Source: Thalassobaculum sp. OXR-137 (GTDB lineage: Bacteria > Pseudomonadota > Alphaproteobacteria > Thalassobaculales > Thalassobaculaceae). Taken from it: a DNA stretch of 64,000 bases. Under the pieces are notes generated by a model. That model had not been told where the DNA came from. It saw only the letters and a program-made list of their open reading frames with translations, and did not search any database. Shown here piece after piece: positions 18,009 through 26,983 of the stretch. The stretch's first letter is position 1. Every line of letters starts with the position of its first letter. The position numbers and the translations under genes are program-made. Location of the stretch: the NCBI RefSeq assembly GCF_034377285.1, contig NZ_CP139715.1, positions 868,001 to 932,000 on the forward strand. Direction: 5' to 3'.

Positions 18009-18964
18009 AGGTTCTGGTCACCGGGGCGAGCGGCTATGTCGGGCGCGCCGTCCTGCGCGATCTGGAGGCCGCGGGTCACGGGATCGTCGCTGCCGTGCGC
18101 GATCCCGCCCGTCTGCCGCCGCGCTGGCGCGACCGGGCGGCGGCGGTCGGCGAGATCTCTGCGGATACCGACTGGTCCGCCGCCCTGAGCGGGGTCGACG
18201 CGGTGGTGCATCTGGCCAGCCCCAGCGCTCCGGGCGGCCTCGCCGACGATATTCTCGACCGCATCGTCGTTGCGGGAACGAAACGGCTTGCCGAAGCCGC
18301 CCAGCGCGCGGGCGCACGCCGATTCGTCTTCATGAGCTCGGTCAAGGCGGTGGGTGAGACCACCCCCTTCGCCGGCGTAGACGAGACCGTCGACCCCGCC
18401 CCGGAGGATTCCTACGGCCGGGCGAAGATCGCCGCCGAGCGGGCGCTGCAGGACACCGCGCTGTCGTATCCCGGGCTGGAGGTCGCGATCCTGCGCCCGC
18501 CGCCGGTCTACGGCCCCGGCAGCGGCGGCAACGTGCGCAGGATCATCGACTTCCTGCGCGGCGCCCCGCCGGTTCTGCCGCTGGGCATCCTCGGCAACCG
18601 CCGCTCGTTCCTGCATCGCGACAATCTGGCGTCGGCCACCCTGGCCTGTCTTGAAAAGCCGGAGGCCGCGGGCCGCACGTTCTTCGTGACCGACGGCGAG
18701 CCGCTGTCCACCGGCGCGCTGGTGCGGCGGATCCTGACGGCCCTGGACCGAAGGGCGCTGCTGCTGCCCCTGCCGGCCGCCGGGCTGTCCCGGCTCGGCG
18801 CCACCGGCCGGCGGCTCGGCGCGTCCTGCGTCTTCGACGATACCGCCCTGCGCCGGACCCTGGACTGGAAACCGGTCGTCGACGGCCGCGCGGGCATGCT
18901 AGAGGCCGTCCGGTTCGCGGCGGATCCTCTGCAAACTGCCGTTCGGGGAGATCAGCCGTGCTAG
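18005..18964 (+). CDS. NAD-dependent sugar epimerase/dehydratase (extended SDR)
   Basis: A 319-residue extended short-chain dehydrogenase/reductase of the UDP-galactose 4-epimerase type. The nucleotide motif is VTGASGYVGRAVL near residue 6, the catalytic region has FVFMSSVKAVGE, and the Tyr-x3-Lys pair is in DSYGRAKIAAERAL. LRPPPVYGPGSGGNVRRI marks sugar-nucleotide binding. The start ATG 18005 overlaps the stop of the transferase gene. Together with the transferase and the CapD-like gene it makes a small polysaccharide-initiation module similar to wbpV-wbpL-wbpM of Pseudomonas. A role in making UDP-N-acetyl sugars for the first lipid-linked sugar is inferred. Confidence 0.88.
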   Translation: MKVLVTGASGYVGRAVLRDLEAAGHGIVAAVRDPARLPPRWRDRAAAVGEISADTDWSAALSGVDAVVHLASPSAPGGLADDILDRIVVAGTKRLAEAAQRAGARRFVFMSSVKAVGETTPFAGVDETVDPAPEDSYGRAKIAAERALQDTALSYPGLEVAILRPPPVYGPGSGGNVRRIIDFLRGAPPVLPLGILGNRRSFLHRDNLASATLACLEKPEAAGRTFFVTDGEPLSTGALVRRILTALDRRALLLPLPAAGLSRLGATGRRLGASCVFDDTALRRTLDWKPVVDGRAGMLEAVRFAADPLQTAVRGDQPC

Positions 18965-19001
18965 ACTCCCGTCCCGGATCCACTTCAGCCCGCGACCCCG
19001 C

Positions 19002-20888
19002 ATGAACGCCCGCGCTTTCCGACGCTCCCTGCTGATCTTCGCGCACGACACGGCAATGGCCGCCGTCTCGTTCCCGCTGGCGCTGTATGTGCGTCTCGGC
19101 GACCAGATCGTGTGGTGGCCGATGCAGGCGATCCAGACCGGCACGGCCCTGTTCACCCTGACCGCGCTGGCGGTGTTCCTGGTGATGCGGCTCGACACCG
19201 CCGTGTGGCGCTACACCTCGATCGGCGATCTCGGTCAGATCCTGCGGGCGGTGGCGGTCATCATCGCGGCGTTCCTGGTGCTGCAGTTCATCGTCACCCG
19301 GCTCGATTCGCTGCCCCGCTCCTTCCTGATCATCGAGGCGGCCCTGCTGTCGATCCTGCTGATGCTGCCCCGGGTCGGCTACCGGCTGCTGAAGGACGGC
19401 ACCATCTCCGCCCTGTTCGAGCGCAATTCCCGGGACCGGGTCCCGGTGCTGCTGGTCGGCGCCGGCGATGGGGCCGACCTCTTCATCCGCGAATCCGCCC
19501 CCGGCCACGCGGTGCCCTACCGGGTAGTCGGCATCGTGGACGACCGGGATTCCCGCACCGGCCGCCGCATCCGCGGCGTACCGGTCTTCGGCGGGCTGAA
19601 CAAACTGGAAGAGGTCATCAATCGGCTGACCGGCCAGGGTCTGCGGCCGCAGCGCATCGTCCTCACCCGGCGCCAGATGGACGGGGCGACCGTCCGCACT
19701 CTGCTGGACCAGGCCGACGCCATCGGCATTCCGGTCAGCCGGATGCCGGTGCTGAGCGCCCTGGAGACGCCCGGCGACGGCCAGGTCAAGCTGCGCCCGA
19801 TCAACGTCGAGGACGTGCTCGGCCGCCCCCAGGCGATCCTCGACCGCCCCGCCATGCGGCGGCTGATCGAGGGCCGGCGGGTGATGGTGACCGGCGCCGG
19901 CGGCACCATCGGCTCCGAGCTCGTTCGCCAGATCGCCGATCTCGACCCGGCCCACATCACCCTGGTGGAGCAGTCGGAATATGCGCTGTATCGGATCGAC
20001 CTGGAGCTGGCCGAGCGGGTCCCCGACCTGCCCCGCGCCGCCCTGATCGGCGACGTGCGCGACCGGGCGCGGGTGACCGAGATCCTGGGCGAGGCGAAGC
20101 CGGAGATCCTGTTCCACGCCGCCGCCCTGAAGCACGTGCCGCTGATGGAGGCCAATGTCTGCGACGCGGTGCTGACCAATGCCGTCGGCACCCGCATCGT
20201 CGCCGACGCCGCCCGCGCCGCCGGGGTCGGCACGGTGGTGGTGATCTCCACCGACAAGGCGGTGAACCCGACCAACGTCATGGGCGCCACCAAGCGGCTG
20301 GCCGAGGCCTATTGCCAGGCGCTCGACCTGGACGGCGGCACCCGCTTCGTCACCACCCGCTTCGGCAACGTGCTGGGCTCCACCGGCTCGGTGGTGCCGC
20401 TGTTCCAGCGCCAGCTCGAGCGCGGCGGGCCGCTGACCGTCACCCACCCGGACATCACCCGTTATTTCATGACCGTGCGCGAAGCGGTGGAGCTGGTGTT
20501 GCAGGCCGCCGCATTGGAGAGCGAGCGCGGCGGCATCACCGTGCTGGACATGGGCGAACCGGTGAAGATCGTCGATCTGGCCGACCGGATGATCCGGCTG
20601 GCGGGACTGGAGCCGGGCAAGGACATCGCCATCGCCTTCACCGGCCTGCGCCCGGGCGAGAAGCTGCACGAGGAGCTGTTCCACGGCGCGGAGACGCTGG
20701 AGGCGACGGAGATCCCGGCGATCCGCCGCGCCCATCCCCGCACCGCCGACCGCGCCCTGATCGAGCGCGGCCTGGACGAGCTGGAAGCCGCCGCCCGCTC
20801 CCGGCAGATGGGCGCGACGGTGGAGATCCTCGGCCGCATGGTGCCGGAATACGAATCCGACACGCCGAAGGCCGCGGCGGGGTCTTGA
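19002..20888 (+). CDS. membrane-bound nucleotide-sugar 4,6-dehydratase (CapD/WbpM family)
   Basis: A 628-residue protein with four predicted N-terminal membrane helices (about residues 10-115), a CoA-binding-like domain (VLLVGAGDGADLFIRESA) and a C-terminal dehydratase domain. The NAD(P) motif is MVTGAGGTIGSELVRQI. The catalytic region is VVVISTDKAVNPTNVMGATK, where Met and Lys replace the usual Tyr-x3-Lys, as in WbpM and FlaA1. It would convert UDP-GlcNAc to a 4-keto-6-deoxy sugar for surface polysaccharide. It starts 37 bp after the epimerase and is last in the module, since a paired inverted repeat and a convergent gene follow. No glycosyltransferase or polymerase gene is nearby, so the module must serve an assembly system elsewhere. 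Confidence 0.92.
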   Translation: MNARAFRRSLLIFAHDTAMAAVSFPLALYVRLGDQIVWWPMQAIQTGTALFTLTALAVFLVMRLDTAVWRYTSIGDLGQILRAVAVIIAAFLVLQFIVTRLDSLPRSFLIIEAALLSILLMLPRVGYRLLKDGTISALFERNSRDRVPVLLVGAGDGADLFIRESAPGHAVPYRVVGIVDDRDSRTGRRIRGVPVFGGLNKLEEVINRLTGQGLRPQRIVLTRRQMDGATVRTLLDQADAIGIPVSRMPVLSALETPGDGQVKLRPINVEDVLGRPQAILDRPAMRRLIEGRRVMVTGAGGTIGSELVRQIADLDPAHITLVEQSEYALYRIDLELAERVPDLPRAALIGDVRDRARVTEILGEAKPEILFHAAALKHVPLMEANVCDAVLTNAVGTRIVADAARAAGVGTVVVISTDKAVNPTNVMGATKRLAEAYCQALDLDGGTRFVTTRFGNVLGSTGSVVPLFQRQLERGGPLTVTHPDITRYFMTVREAVELVLQAAALESERGGITVLDMGEPVKIVDLADRMIRLAGLEPGKDIAIAFTGLRPGEKLHEELFHGAETLEATEIPAIRRAHPRTADRALIERGLDELEAAARSRQMGATVEILGRMVPEYESDTPKAAAGS

Positions 20889-20906
20889 TTCCACCCGCGT
20901 TCCCGA

Positions 20907-21037
20907 CCGTCATCCCGTCCCGGATCTGCTTTGGGATATTTCGGGACCTCGCCCGCCCAACCGTCATCCCGAACTTGTTTCGGGACCTTCCCTGTGTCCG
21001 GCCAAGTTTAGGTCCCGAAACAAGTTCGGGATGACGG
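20907..21037. repeat. paired palindromic repeat, family A copy 1
   Basis: Two perfectly complementary 28-bp arms (20961-20988 and 21010-21037), beginning CCGTCATCCCGAACTTG and ending in the reverse complement, are separated by 21 bp. A degenerate third arm lies at 20907-20949. The element sits between two convergent gene ends (the CapD-like and SHMT-like genes), where its transcript would fold into a long hairpin on either strand. The same family occurs at 31416-31489. Confidence 0.85.
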
Positions 21038-21071
21038 CTGGGGGTGGGGTGAGGGCGGGTTGGGGTCAGGG

Positions 21072-22391
21072 TCAGCCGTGCACGAAATGCAGCGTGCCGA
21101 ACTCTTTCCGCCACGCCGCGACCTCGCCCGCCATGGCGCTCCGGTCGTTGCTCTTCAGCGCGCCGGCGATCAGGCCGGCCAGCCGCGGCGCGTCGGCCGC
21201 CGTCATCCCCCAGCGCACCAGCTCCGGCGTGCCGATCCGCAGCCCGTTCATGTCGCCCGCCACCTCGTCCACCGGCAGGCCGATGCCGCAGGCCAGGAAG
21301 CCGGCCTTGCGCAGGGTCTTCGACGCCGCCTGACCGCCGCCATAGGCCGCCGCCCTGACCGCGAACTGGTGGGAGTTGGTGAAGCCGTCCCCGACCGCGA
21401 AGACCGGCACCCCTTCGGCGTCCAGCGCGGCCGCCAGTGCCTTGGACAGCGCGATCATTTCGGCGGCGTATTCTTTGCCGAAGTCGCGCCAGTCCAGCAT
21501 CGACACCGCTAGGGCCGCCGACTTCGCCGCATCGAAATTCGCGGTCATGCCGGGGAAGGCGATGGCGTCGAGCCGCTCGGCAATGTCGACATCGTTGGTG
21601 ACGATCAGGCCGCCGGCGGGGCCGCCCAGGCTCTTGTAGGTGCTCATGGTCATCAGATGCGCGCCCTCGGCCAGCGGGTCGCGCCAGGCCTTGCCGGCGA
21701 TGATGCCGCATTGGTGGGCGGCGTCGAACAGCAGCTTGGCCCCGACCTCGTCGGCGATGGCGCGGACCTCGCGGACCGGATGCTCGAACAGGTTCAGGCT
21801 GCCGCCGAGCGTGATCAGCGCCGGCCTTTCCCTGCGTGCCATTTCCCGCAGCGCCTCCACATCCACCGTATAGCCGTCCTCGACCACCGGGGCCGGCACC
21901 GTCTTCAGCCCGTAGAGCCCGGCGCAGCCGGCGACATGGTGGGTCACATGGCCGCCGATGGAGGCCGGCGGGGCGATGATCGTGTCGCCCGGCTTGCAGG
22001 TGGTCATGAAGCCGTACAGGTTCGCCAGCGCGCCCGACGGCACCCGGATCTCGGCGAACTTGGCGTCGAACACCTCGGCGCAGAGTTCGGCGGCGATGAC
22101 CTCGATCTCCTCGATCGCCTCCAGCCCCATCTCGTACTTGTCGCCGGGATAGCCCAGCGACGGCCGCGAGCCGATGCCGGAGGCCAGCAGCGCCTCGGCC
22201 CTCGGGTTCAGGACGTTGGTCGCCGGATTCAGGTTGAAGCAGTCGTGCTCGTGAATCTCCCGGTTGCGGGCGGCCAGCGCCTCGATCCGGTCGGCGATCC
22301 GGCCGCTCTCCTCGCCGGCCGTGCGCGCGGCCAGGGACTGGACCAGATCCTCGGACGGGGCGGGAACCCAGGAACGGCGGGCAAGGGCCAC
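21072..22391 (-). CDS. serine hydroxymethyltransferase-like PLP enzyme, non-canonical paralogue
   Basis: A 439-residue fold-type I PLP enzyme of the SHMT family. SHMT-like blocks include RPSLGYPGDKYEMGLEAIEE, VPSGALANLYGF, PGDTIIAPPASIGGHVTHHV, LLFDAAHQCGII (PLP-ring Asp223) and the Schiff-base Lys253 in TMSTYKSLGGPAGG. In canonical GlyA the last motif is TTTHKTLRGPRGG; here Tyr replaces the His before Lys, and other positions differ. It may therefore use another substrate (an alpha-methylserine or other beta-hydroxy amino acid aldolase-type reaction) rather than serine plus tetrahydrofolate. Start GTG 22391 has a strong AAGGAGG ribosome site 7 bp upstream. It is last in the deoA operon, 32 bp after a DUF2937 gene. 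Confidence 0.8.
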   Translation of the reverse strand: MALARRSWVPAPSEDLVQSLAARTAGEESGRIADRIEALAARNREIHEHDCFNLNPATNVLNPRAEALLASGIGSRPSLGYPGDKYEMGLEAIEEIEVIAAELCAEVFDAKFAEIRVPSGALANLYGFMTTCKPGDTIIAPPASIGGHVTHHVAGCAGLYGLKTVPAPVVEDGYTVDVEALREMARRERPALITLGGSLNLFEHPVREVRAIADEVGAKLLFDAAHQCGIIAGKAWRDPLAEGAHLMTMSTYKSLGGPAGGLIVTNDVDIAERLDAIAFPGMTANFDAAKSAALAVSMLDWRDFGKEYAAEMIALSKALAAALDAEGVPVFAVGDGFTNSHQFAVRAAAYGGGQAASKTLRKAGFLACGIGLPVDEVAGDMNGLRIGTPELVRWGMTAADAPRLAGLIAGALKSNDRSAMAGEVAAWRKEFGTLHFVHG

Positions 22392-22423
22392 GGCAGGCCT
22401 CCTTCGATGCTTGGGGGCGGATC

Positions 22424-22936
22424 TCAGCGAGCGGGTGCGCGACGGCGGGGCGTCGTGAACCCGCGCACCAGCAGCGTAGACACCGCCCAGAAAAGCATCC
22501 AGGCCAGAACCGCACCGACCAGGCCCCAGCGCGGATCGATGGTCAGGCCGGGGCGCCATTCCGCATAGGCATTGCCCAGGATCTCGCTGTCGGAATGGCG
22601 CAGGGCCACCGCCGGCCGGGTCCAGGGCCCCGCCTCCATCAGCTCGGCGCGGGCGGCCCGCAAGTCGTCCAGCCGCTGAACCATGGCGGTCAACCGCCGG
22701 CCGGAACCCTGGATTGCCGGGTCCGCGTTGGTGCGGTGGCGCTCCAGATAGGCCTCCAGGGTGAGGTTCTGGGCCGCGGCCTCGGTCCGGTGGGCGGTGA
22801 CCTGGCGGTCCAGCTCGTCCACGGCCCCGCCCAACCGTTGCGCATAGGCATCGACGAAGGAGGAGACCTGCGACCCACCGGTGAGGCCGAGAATCACGAC
22901 GAGGAGCAGGCACAGATCGCGCAGCATCCGGAACAT
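22424..22936 (-). CDS. DUF2937 family membrane protein
   Basis: A 170-residue protein with a hydrophobic N-terminal helix (LRDLCLLLVVILGLTGGSQV, about residues 4-24) and a second near the C terminus (LVGAVLAWMLFWAVSTLLVRG, about 136-156). The region between (about 30-110) is charged and probably coiled coil (AVDELDRQVTAHRTEAAAQN). This two-helix layout and the SQVSSFVDAYAQRLGG segment match DUF2937. It lies 13 bp after the phytanoyl dioxygenase gene and 32 bp before the SHMT-like gene. The start ATG 22936 is set by the N-terminal helix. No function is known for the family. Confidence 0.78.
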   Translation of the reverse strand: MFRMLRDLCLLLVVILGLTGGSQVSSFVDAYAQRLGGAVDELDRQVTAHRTEAAAQNLTLEAYLERHRTNADPAIQGSGRRLTAMVQRLDDLRAARAELMEAGPWTRPAVALRHSDSEILGNAYAEWRPGLTIDPRWGLVGAVLAWMLFWAVSTLLVRGFTTPRRRAPAR

Positions 22937-22949
22937 GCACTCTCCCCGG

Positions 22950-23807
22950 TCAGAAGCCTCGGAACGGATCGTCCGGTCGCCGGCGGATCCAGTTCCCGGG
23001 ATGCCAGGCCGCGTGTCCGTCCACGACATGCAGCGTATAGGCCATGCGCGAGCGCGGCGAGGTGTTGGCCGCACTGCCATGGGGGAGTAACCCGTGCAGC
23101 ACCACCAGGGTTCCCTTGCGCACCGGCAGCGGGACGAACCCGTCCGCCGGATAGGGAGTGTCGTCCAGAGTCTCCAAGGACAGCGCGCCGTCCCGTTCCA
23201 GAAAGCGCTGGCGCAGCGGTCCCCTGTGGCCGCCGGGCTGGGCGATCAGGCAGCCGTTGCTCTCGTCCGCATCCTCCAGCGCCAGCCAGAAGCCGGTGAC
23301 GCTCGGCGGGTCGGTCACCAGGAAGGTGGCGTCCTGATGCGGCACCACCTCGCCGCCGATGGCAGGCGGCTTCCAGATCACCATGGACTGCACCAGCTTC
23401 GGCGCGGCGATCCCCAGGGCGGCGGCGATGCGGGCCAGAACCGGGCTGCGCGACACCCGCGCGAACACCGGATCCAGGTCGTGCATCGCGTGGCCGAGCT
23501 TGTTGACCGCCCGGTGCCGGTCGACGGTGAGGGTGCCCTCGGCATCGACGGCGCCGTCCTCCAGGAACACCCGGATCTTGTCGCCGCTCTCCCGGAAATA
23601 GGCGTCGGCGGCATGTTTCGGCGCGGTGGTGGAGAAGACCGAGCGCCCCTCCGCCGGGTCCCAGGCATCCACCAGGGCGTGGGATCGGTCGATCAGGGCG
23701 TCGCACTCGGCGGCCGGGATCGCGTCCTCCACGACCAGCACCCCGTCGCGCCCATAGGCGGCGGCGAGCTCGGCCGGGTCGCAGTCGACGGCGAAGCGCG
23801 GGATCAT
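22950..23807 (-). CDS. phytanoyl-CoA dioxygenase (PhyH) family protein
   Basis: A 285-residue Fe(II)/2-oxoglutarate dioxygenase of the PhyH family, close in layout to animal PHYHD1. The iron ligands are visible as the H-x-D motif in [12 protein letters not shown] and the distal His in [15 protein letters not shown]. The Arg that would bind 2-oxoglutarate follows in [27 protein letters not shown] is the usual core strand. Its ATG overlaps the stop of deoB as ATGA, so it is translationally coupled to nucleoside salvage genes. The substrate is unknown; it could be a small acid or a modified nucleoside-derived compound, but nothing in the sequence decides this. Confidence 0.88.
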   Translation of the reverse strand: MIPRFAVDCDPAELAAAYGRDGVLVVEDAIPAAECDALIDRSHALVDAWDPAEGRSVFSTTAPKHAADAYFRESGDKIRVFLEDGAVDAEGTLTVDRHRAVNKLGHAMHDLDPVFARVSRSPVLARIAAALGIAAPKLVQSMVIWKPPAIGGEVVPHQDATFLVTDPPSVTGFWLALEDADESNGCLIAQPGGHRGPLRQRFLERDGALSLETLDDTPYPADGFVPLPVRKGTLVVLHGLLPHGSAANTSPRSRMAYTLHVVDGHAAWHPGNWIRRRPDDPFRGF

Positions 23808-25027
23808 CGGCCCCTTCCCAGGCGATCCATGCCGTGTTCCCCCGGAGCCAGACCGAGATGGGCGGCCAGAGTGGCGCCCACATCGGCGAAGGCGAGCTGG
23901 CCGAGATCCACCGGCGCCAGGCCGGGGCCGGCGAACAGCACCGGCACCTGCTCGCGGGTATGGTCGCTGCCCCGCCAGGTCGGGTCGCAGCCGTGATCGG
24001 CCGTCAGCACCGCCAGATCGCCCGGTCGCAGGGCGTCGAGGAAGCGCGGCAGGTCGCGGTCGAAAGCCTCCAGGGCGGCGGCATAGCCGGCCACATCCCG
24101 TCGGTGGCCGTAGAGCGTGTCGAAATCGACGAAATTGGCCACCACGAGCGCGTTGTCCTGATCGCGGGCGGTGACCGACATCAGGGTGTCGAAAATGCCG
24201 TCGTTGCCGGCCGCCTTGATCTCCTCGCCGGTGCCAGCATGGGCGAAGATGTCGCCGATCTTGCCGATGGAGACGACCTTGCCGCCCGCCTCTGACTGGC
24301 GCTGCAGCAGGGTCGGCGACGGCGGAGTGACGGCCAGGTCCTTGCGGTTGGCGGTGCGGCTGAAATCGTCGGGGCCGGAGCCGAGGAACGGCCGGGCGAT
24401 GATCCGGCCAACGGTGTCCGGCACCAGGGTGCGGGCGACCCGGCAGACCTCGTAGAGCCGCTCCAGCCCGAAGCTCTCCTCATGGGCGGCGATCTGCACC
24501 ACGCTGTCGGCCGAGGTGTAGAGGATGGGCTCGCCGCTCGCCATGTGCTCGGCCCCGAGCTCGGCGATGATGGTCGTTCCGCTTGCGTGACGATTTCCCA
24601 GAATGCCCGGCAGCCCGCAGCGCGCGATCAGGGCGGCGGTGAAATCGGCCGGGAAGCTCGGCACCGTATCGGGATAATAGGTCCAGTCGAAGTCAACCGG
24701 CACCCCGGCCAGCTCCCAATGACCGCTGGGCGTGTCCTTCCCCCGGCTGGTTTCCGCCCCGTGGCCCCAGGCGCCAATGCGGGCGGCGTAAGCCTCCAGC
24801 CCGACCGGCTCGGAGCCGGATGCCCCGCGATGGGCCGCCCCCAGGCCGAGGGCGAGCAGGTTGGGGACATGGAGAGGGCCGCTGCGGCCATGGCCGTCGC
24901 CCCTGCCCTCCGCACAGGCCTGGGCGATATGGCCGAAGGTGTCCGCGCCGGTATCGCCGAAGCGGTCCGCATCCGGCGCGCCGCCGATCCCGGCGGAATC
25001 CAGAACGATGAAAAACGCGCGGGCCAT
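23804..25027 (-). CDS. deoB: phosphopentomutase
   Basis: Converts ribose 1-phosphate or deoxyribose 1-phosphate to the 5-phosphate. At 407 residues it has the alkaline-phosphatase-type fold. Visible motifs are [20 protein letters not shown] (first metal Asp), [15 protein letters not shown] (the Thr that carries phosphate), [14 protein letters not shown] and [20 protein letters not shown] (metal-binding Asp and His). These are fully canonical. The start ATG overlaps the deoA stop as TGATG. It takes the deoxyribose 1-phosphate made by DeoA toward aldol cleavage, although no deoC gene is in the window. Confidence 0.95.
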   Translation of the reverse strand: MARAFFIVLDSAGIGGAPDADRFGDTGADTFGHIAQACAEGRGDGHGRSGPLHVPNLLALGLGAAHRGASGSEPVGLEAYAARIGAWGHGAETSRGKDTPSGHWELAGVPVDFDWTYYPDTVPSFPADFTAALIARCGLPGILGNRHASGTTIIAELGAEHMASGEPILYTSADSVVQIAAHEESFGLERLYEVCRVARTLVPDTVGRIIARPFLGSGPDDFSRTANRKDLAVTPPSPTLLQRQSEAGGKVVSIGKIGDIFAHAGTGEEIKAAGNDGIFDTLMSVTARDQDNALVVANFVDFDTLYGHRRDVAGYAAALEAFDRDLPRFLDALRPGDLAVLTADHGCDPTWRGSDHTREQVPVLFAGPGLAPVDLGQLAFADVGATLAAHLGLAPGEHGMDRLGRGR

Positions 25028-26346
25028 CAGCTCTCACCCGTCCGCCGCTCGATCACCACCGGGTCGGGGCGCGGCGCCGTGTCGCCCAGGGTATAGGCGG
25101 CACGGATCGCGTCGGCGACCGGCGCGGCGGCGGCGGCATCGCGGCACCGGATCACCGCCAGCGGCACATCGGGGCCGACCGTCTCGCCGATCCCGGCGAT
25201 CTCCGTCAGGCCGACCGCGTGGTCGATGCGGTCGGCGGCCTGGCGCCTTCCGCCGCCCAGCTCGATCACCGCCACGCCGAGCCGTCGGGCGTCGATCCGG
25301 GCGACGATGCCCCTTGTCTCGGCATAGACCGGCACCGCGACGGGGGCGCTCTCCAGATGGGCGTCCGGCCGCTCCAGCAGGTCAGTGGGGCCGCCGAGTG
25401 CGGCCACCATGCGGCCGAACACCTCCGCCGCCCGGCCGTCCTCGAGCGCCTTGCGGGCGATTTCGACGCCGGCCTCGGGCGTCTCGGCAATCTCTCCCTG
25501 GGCCAGCATCTCGCCGGCGAGCGCCAGGGTCACCTCCAGGCTGCGAGGCTCACGCGCAACACCGGTCAGGAAGGCGACCGCGTCGGCCACCTCGAGCGCG
25601 TTGCCGGCCGTCCGGCCGAGCACCTGGTTCATGTCGGTGATCAGCGCCACGGTCGGCAGGCCGGCGGCCCGTGCGGTCTCGGCAAGCGCGTCGGCCAGCT
25701 CCCGCGCCTTGGCGAGGTCGTCCATGAAGGCACCGCTGCCGCATTTGACGTCCATCACCAGCCCGTCCAGCCCGGCGGCGAGCTTCTTCGACAGAATGGA
25801 CGCGGTGATAAGGGCGGCGGATTCGACGGTCGCGGTGACGTCGCGGATGGCGTAGAGCCGCCGGTCGGCCGGGGCGAGATCGTCGGTCTGGCCGATCACG
25901 GCGCAGCCGGTCTCGCGCACCACCCGCTGGAAGGTCTCCAGGTCCGGGTCGGTGCGGTAGCCGGGGATCGAGTCCAGCTTGTCCAGCGTGCCACCGGTAT
26001 GGCCGAGGCCGCGGCCGGAGATCATCGGCACATAGCCGCCGCAGGCCGCCACGATGGGTGCGAGCATCAGGCTGATCCTGTCACCCACGCCCCCGGTCGA
26101 GTGCTTGTCCAGCACCGGCCCGTCGAGCCCGTCCCAGCGCAGCACGGTGCCGCTGTCGGCCATCGCCCGGGTCAGGGCGGCCCGCTCCTCGGCGGTCATG
26201 CCCTGGAAGAACACGGCCATGGCAAAGGCGGCGGCCTGGCCCTCGCCGACCGATCCGCCGGTCAACCCGGCGATGAACTCGGCGATCGCCTCGGGGCGAA
26301 GGGTCTGGCCGTCGCGTTTGGCGCGGATGAGTTCCTGGGGCAGCAC
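25027..26346 (-). CDS. deoA: thymidine phosphorylase
   Basis: Cleaves thymidine with phosphate to thymine and deoxyribose 1-phosphate. The 439 residues carry the family signature: [20 protein letters not shown] at the N terminus, [20 protein letters not shown] (phosphate-binding, with catalytic His), [40 protein letters not shown] and [11 protein letters not shown]. The start is GTG 26346 with GAAGGA upstream; the longer open frame covers the divergent promoter region and is not supported. It is first in a minus-strand operon with deoB, phyH, DUF2937 and the SHMT-like gene, and is divergent from the PRC-barrel gene. Confidence 0.95.
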   Translation of the reverse strand: MLPQELIRAKRDGQTLRPEAIAEFIAGLTGGSVGEGQAAAFAMAVFFQGMTAEERAALTRAMADSGTVLRWDGLDGPVLDKHSTGGVGDRISLMLAPIVAACGGYVPMISGRGLGHTGGTLDKLDSIPGYRTDPDLETFQRVVRETGCAVIGQTDDLAPADRRLYAIRDVTATVESAALITASILSKKLAAGLDGLVMDVKCGSGAFMDDLAKARELADALAETARAAGLPTVALITDMNQVLGRTAGNALEVADAVAFLTGVAREPRSLEVTLALAGEMLAQGEIAETPEAGVEIARKALEDGRAAEVFGRMVAALGGPTDLLERPDAHLESAPVAVPVYAETRGIVARIDARRLGVAVIELGGGRRQAADRIDHAVGLTEIAGIGETVGPDVPLAVIRCRDAAAAAPVADAIRAAYTLGDTAPRPDPVVIERRTGES

Positions 26347-26407
26347 GGATCCGTCCTTCGCTGGTCGCGGGGGTTGGCGACGCAGACTACATGTGGGGTT
26401 CGGGCCC

Positions 26408-26446
26408 CGCCACTGCGACCCGCCACTGCGACCGGCCACTGGGACC
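26408..26446. repeat. three tandem 13-bp repeats
   Basis: CGCCACTGCGACC occurs twice in succession (26408-26420, 26421-26433), then once as GGCCACTGGGACC (26434-26446). It lies in the divergent gap between deoA and the PRC-barrel gene, 62 bp upstream of the deoA start. It could be a regulator-binding array or simple slippage; nothing else is seen. Confidence 0.6.
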
Positions 26447-26498
26447 GCAACGGCCGGCAACTGCCGCAAGTGACGCCGGTTCTCCAGGGAAAACCTAT

Positions 26499-26524
26499 GG
26501 AACCGTTCCCGCCCCCGCCCCGTT
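26499..26524 (+). promoter_or_regulatory. EcfG-type general stress response promoter
   Basis: GGAAC at 26499-26503 and CGTT at 26521-26524 are spaced by exactly 17 bases, the known alphaproteobacterial sigma-EcfG consensus (GGAAC-N16/17-CGTT). The promoter lies 34 bp before the start of the PRC-barrel gene, which has an AAAGGAGG ribosome site. PRC-barrel proteins are frequent members of this regulon. Confidence 0.7.
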
Positions 26525-26557
26525 GGCCAAGGACATGCACAACGAAAGGAGGAGCAT

Positions 26558-26935
26558 ATGAGGAGGAAATTACTGGCCGGTGCCGGCGCCCTTTCGCTCG
26601 CAGTCGCGGCTTTCGCCACCGTCCCGAGCGCGCCTGTCCAGGCCGATACCTCGGTCGTCGTGGTCGATGCCACGGACCTGTACCGCAGCCCCGGCAAGGG
26701 CAACGGCCCGCGCCTTTCGGAGCTGAGCGGCCAGGCGGTCTACAGCAATTCAGGCAAGCAGCTCGGCGTGATCGAGGATTTCGCGATCGGCCGCGGCGGT
26801 GAGGTCGTGGCGGTGATCGACACCGATAACGGTCCGCTCGACGAGCTGTTCGAAACCGGCAGCGAGGACATCCTCATCATCCCGCTGCGCGAGCTGCGCA
26901 CCGCCCCGATGGCCAGCCTGCACGGCGCACAATGA
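26558..26935 (+). CDS. exported PRC-barrel domain protein
   Basis: A 125-residue protein with a signal peptide (MRRKLLAGAGALSLAVAAFA, cleavage near VQA-DTS at about residue 30). A PRC-barrel domain follows at about 50-115, with LSELSGQAVYSNSGKQLGVI and GEVVAVIDTDNGPL as its strands. PRC-barrel proteins of this size are commonly periplasmic and stress-induced in alphaproteobacteria. Translation starts just after AAAGGAGGAGC. The EcfG-type promoter immediately upstream supports induction in stationary phase or under osmotic stress. It is followed 48 bp later by a small lipoprotein gene in the same direction. No enzymatic role is indicated. Confidence 0.85.
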   Translation: MRRKLLAGAGALSLAVAAFATVPSAPVQADTSVVVVDATDLYRSPGKGNGPRLSELSGQAVYSNSGKQLGVIEDFAIGRGGEVVAVIDTDNGPLDELFETGSEDILIIPLRELRTAPMASLHGAQ

Positions 26936-26983
26936 GCGCCGAAGCTCACCCTTCATCACCCACCAAGATCCTTGGAGGATGAC

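Noticed and set aside
19112-21034. 640-residue frame overlapping the CapD-like gene
   Set aside because: Frame-shifted shadow rich in Arg, Pro and Gly; the real gene in the neighbouring frame has all catalytic motifs.
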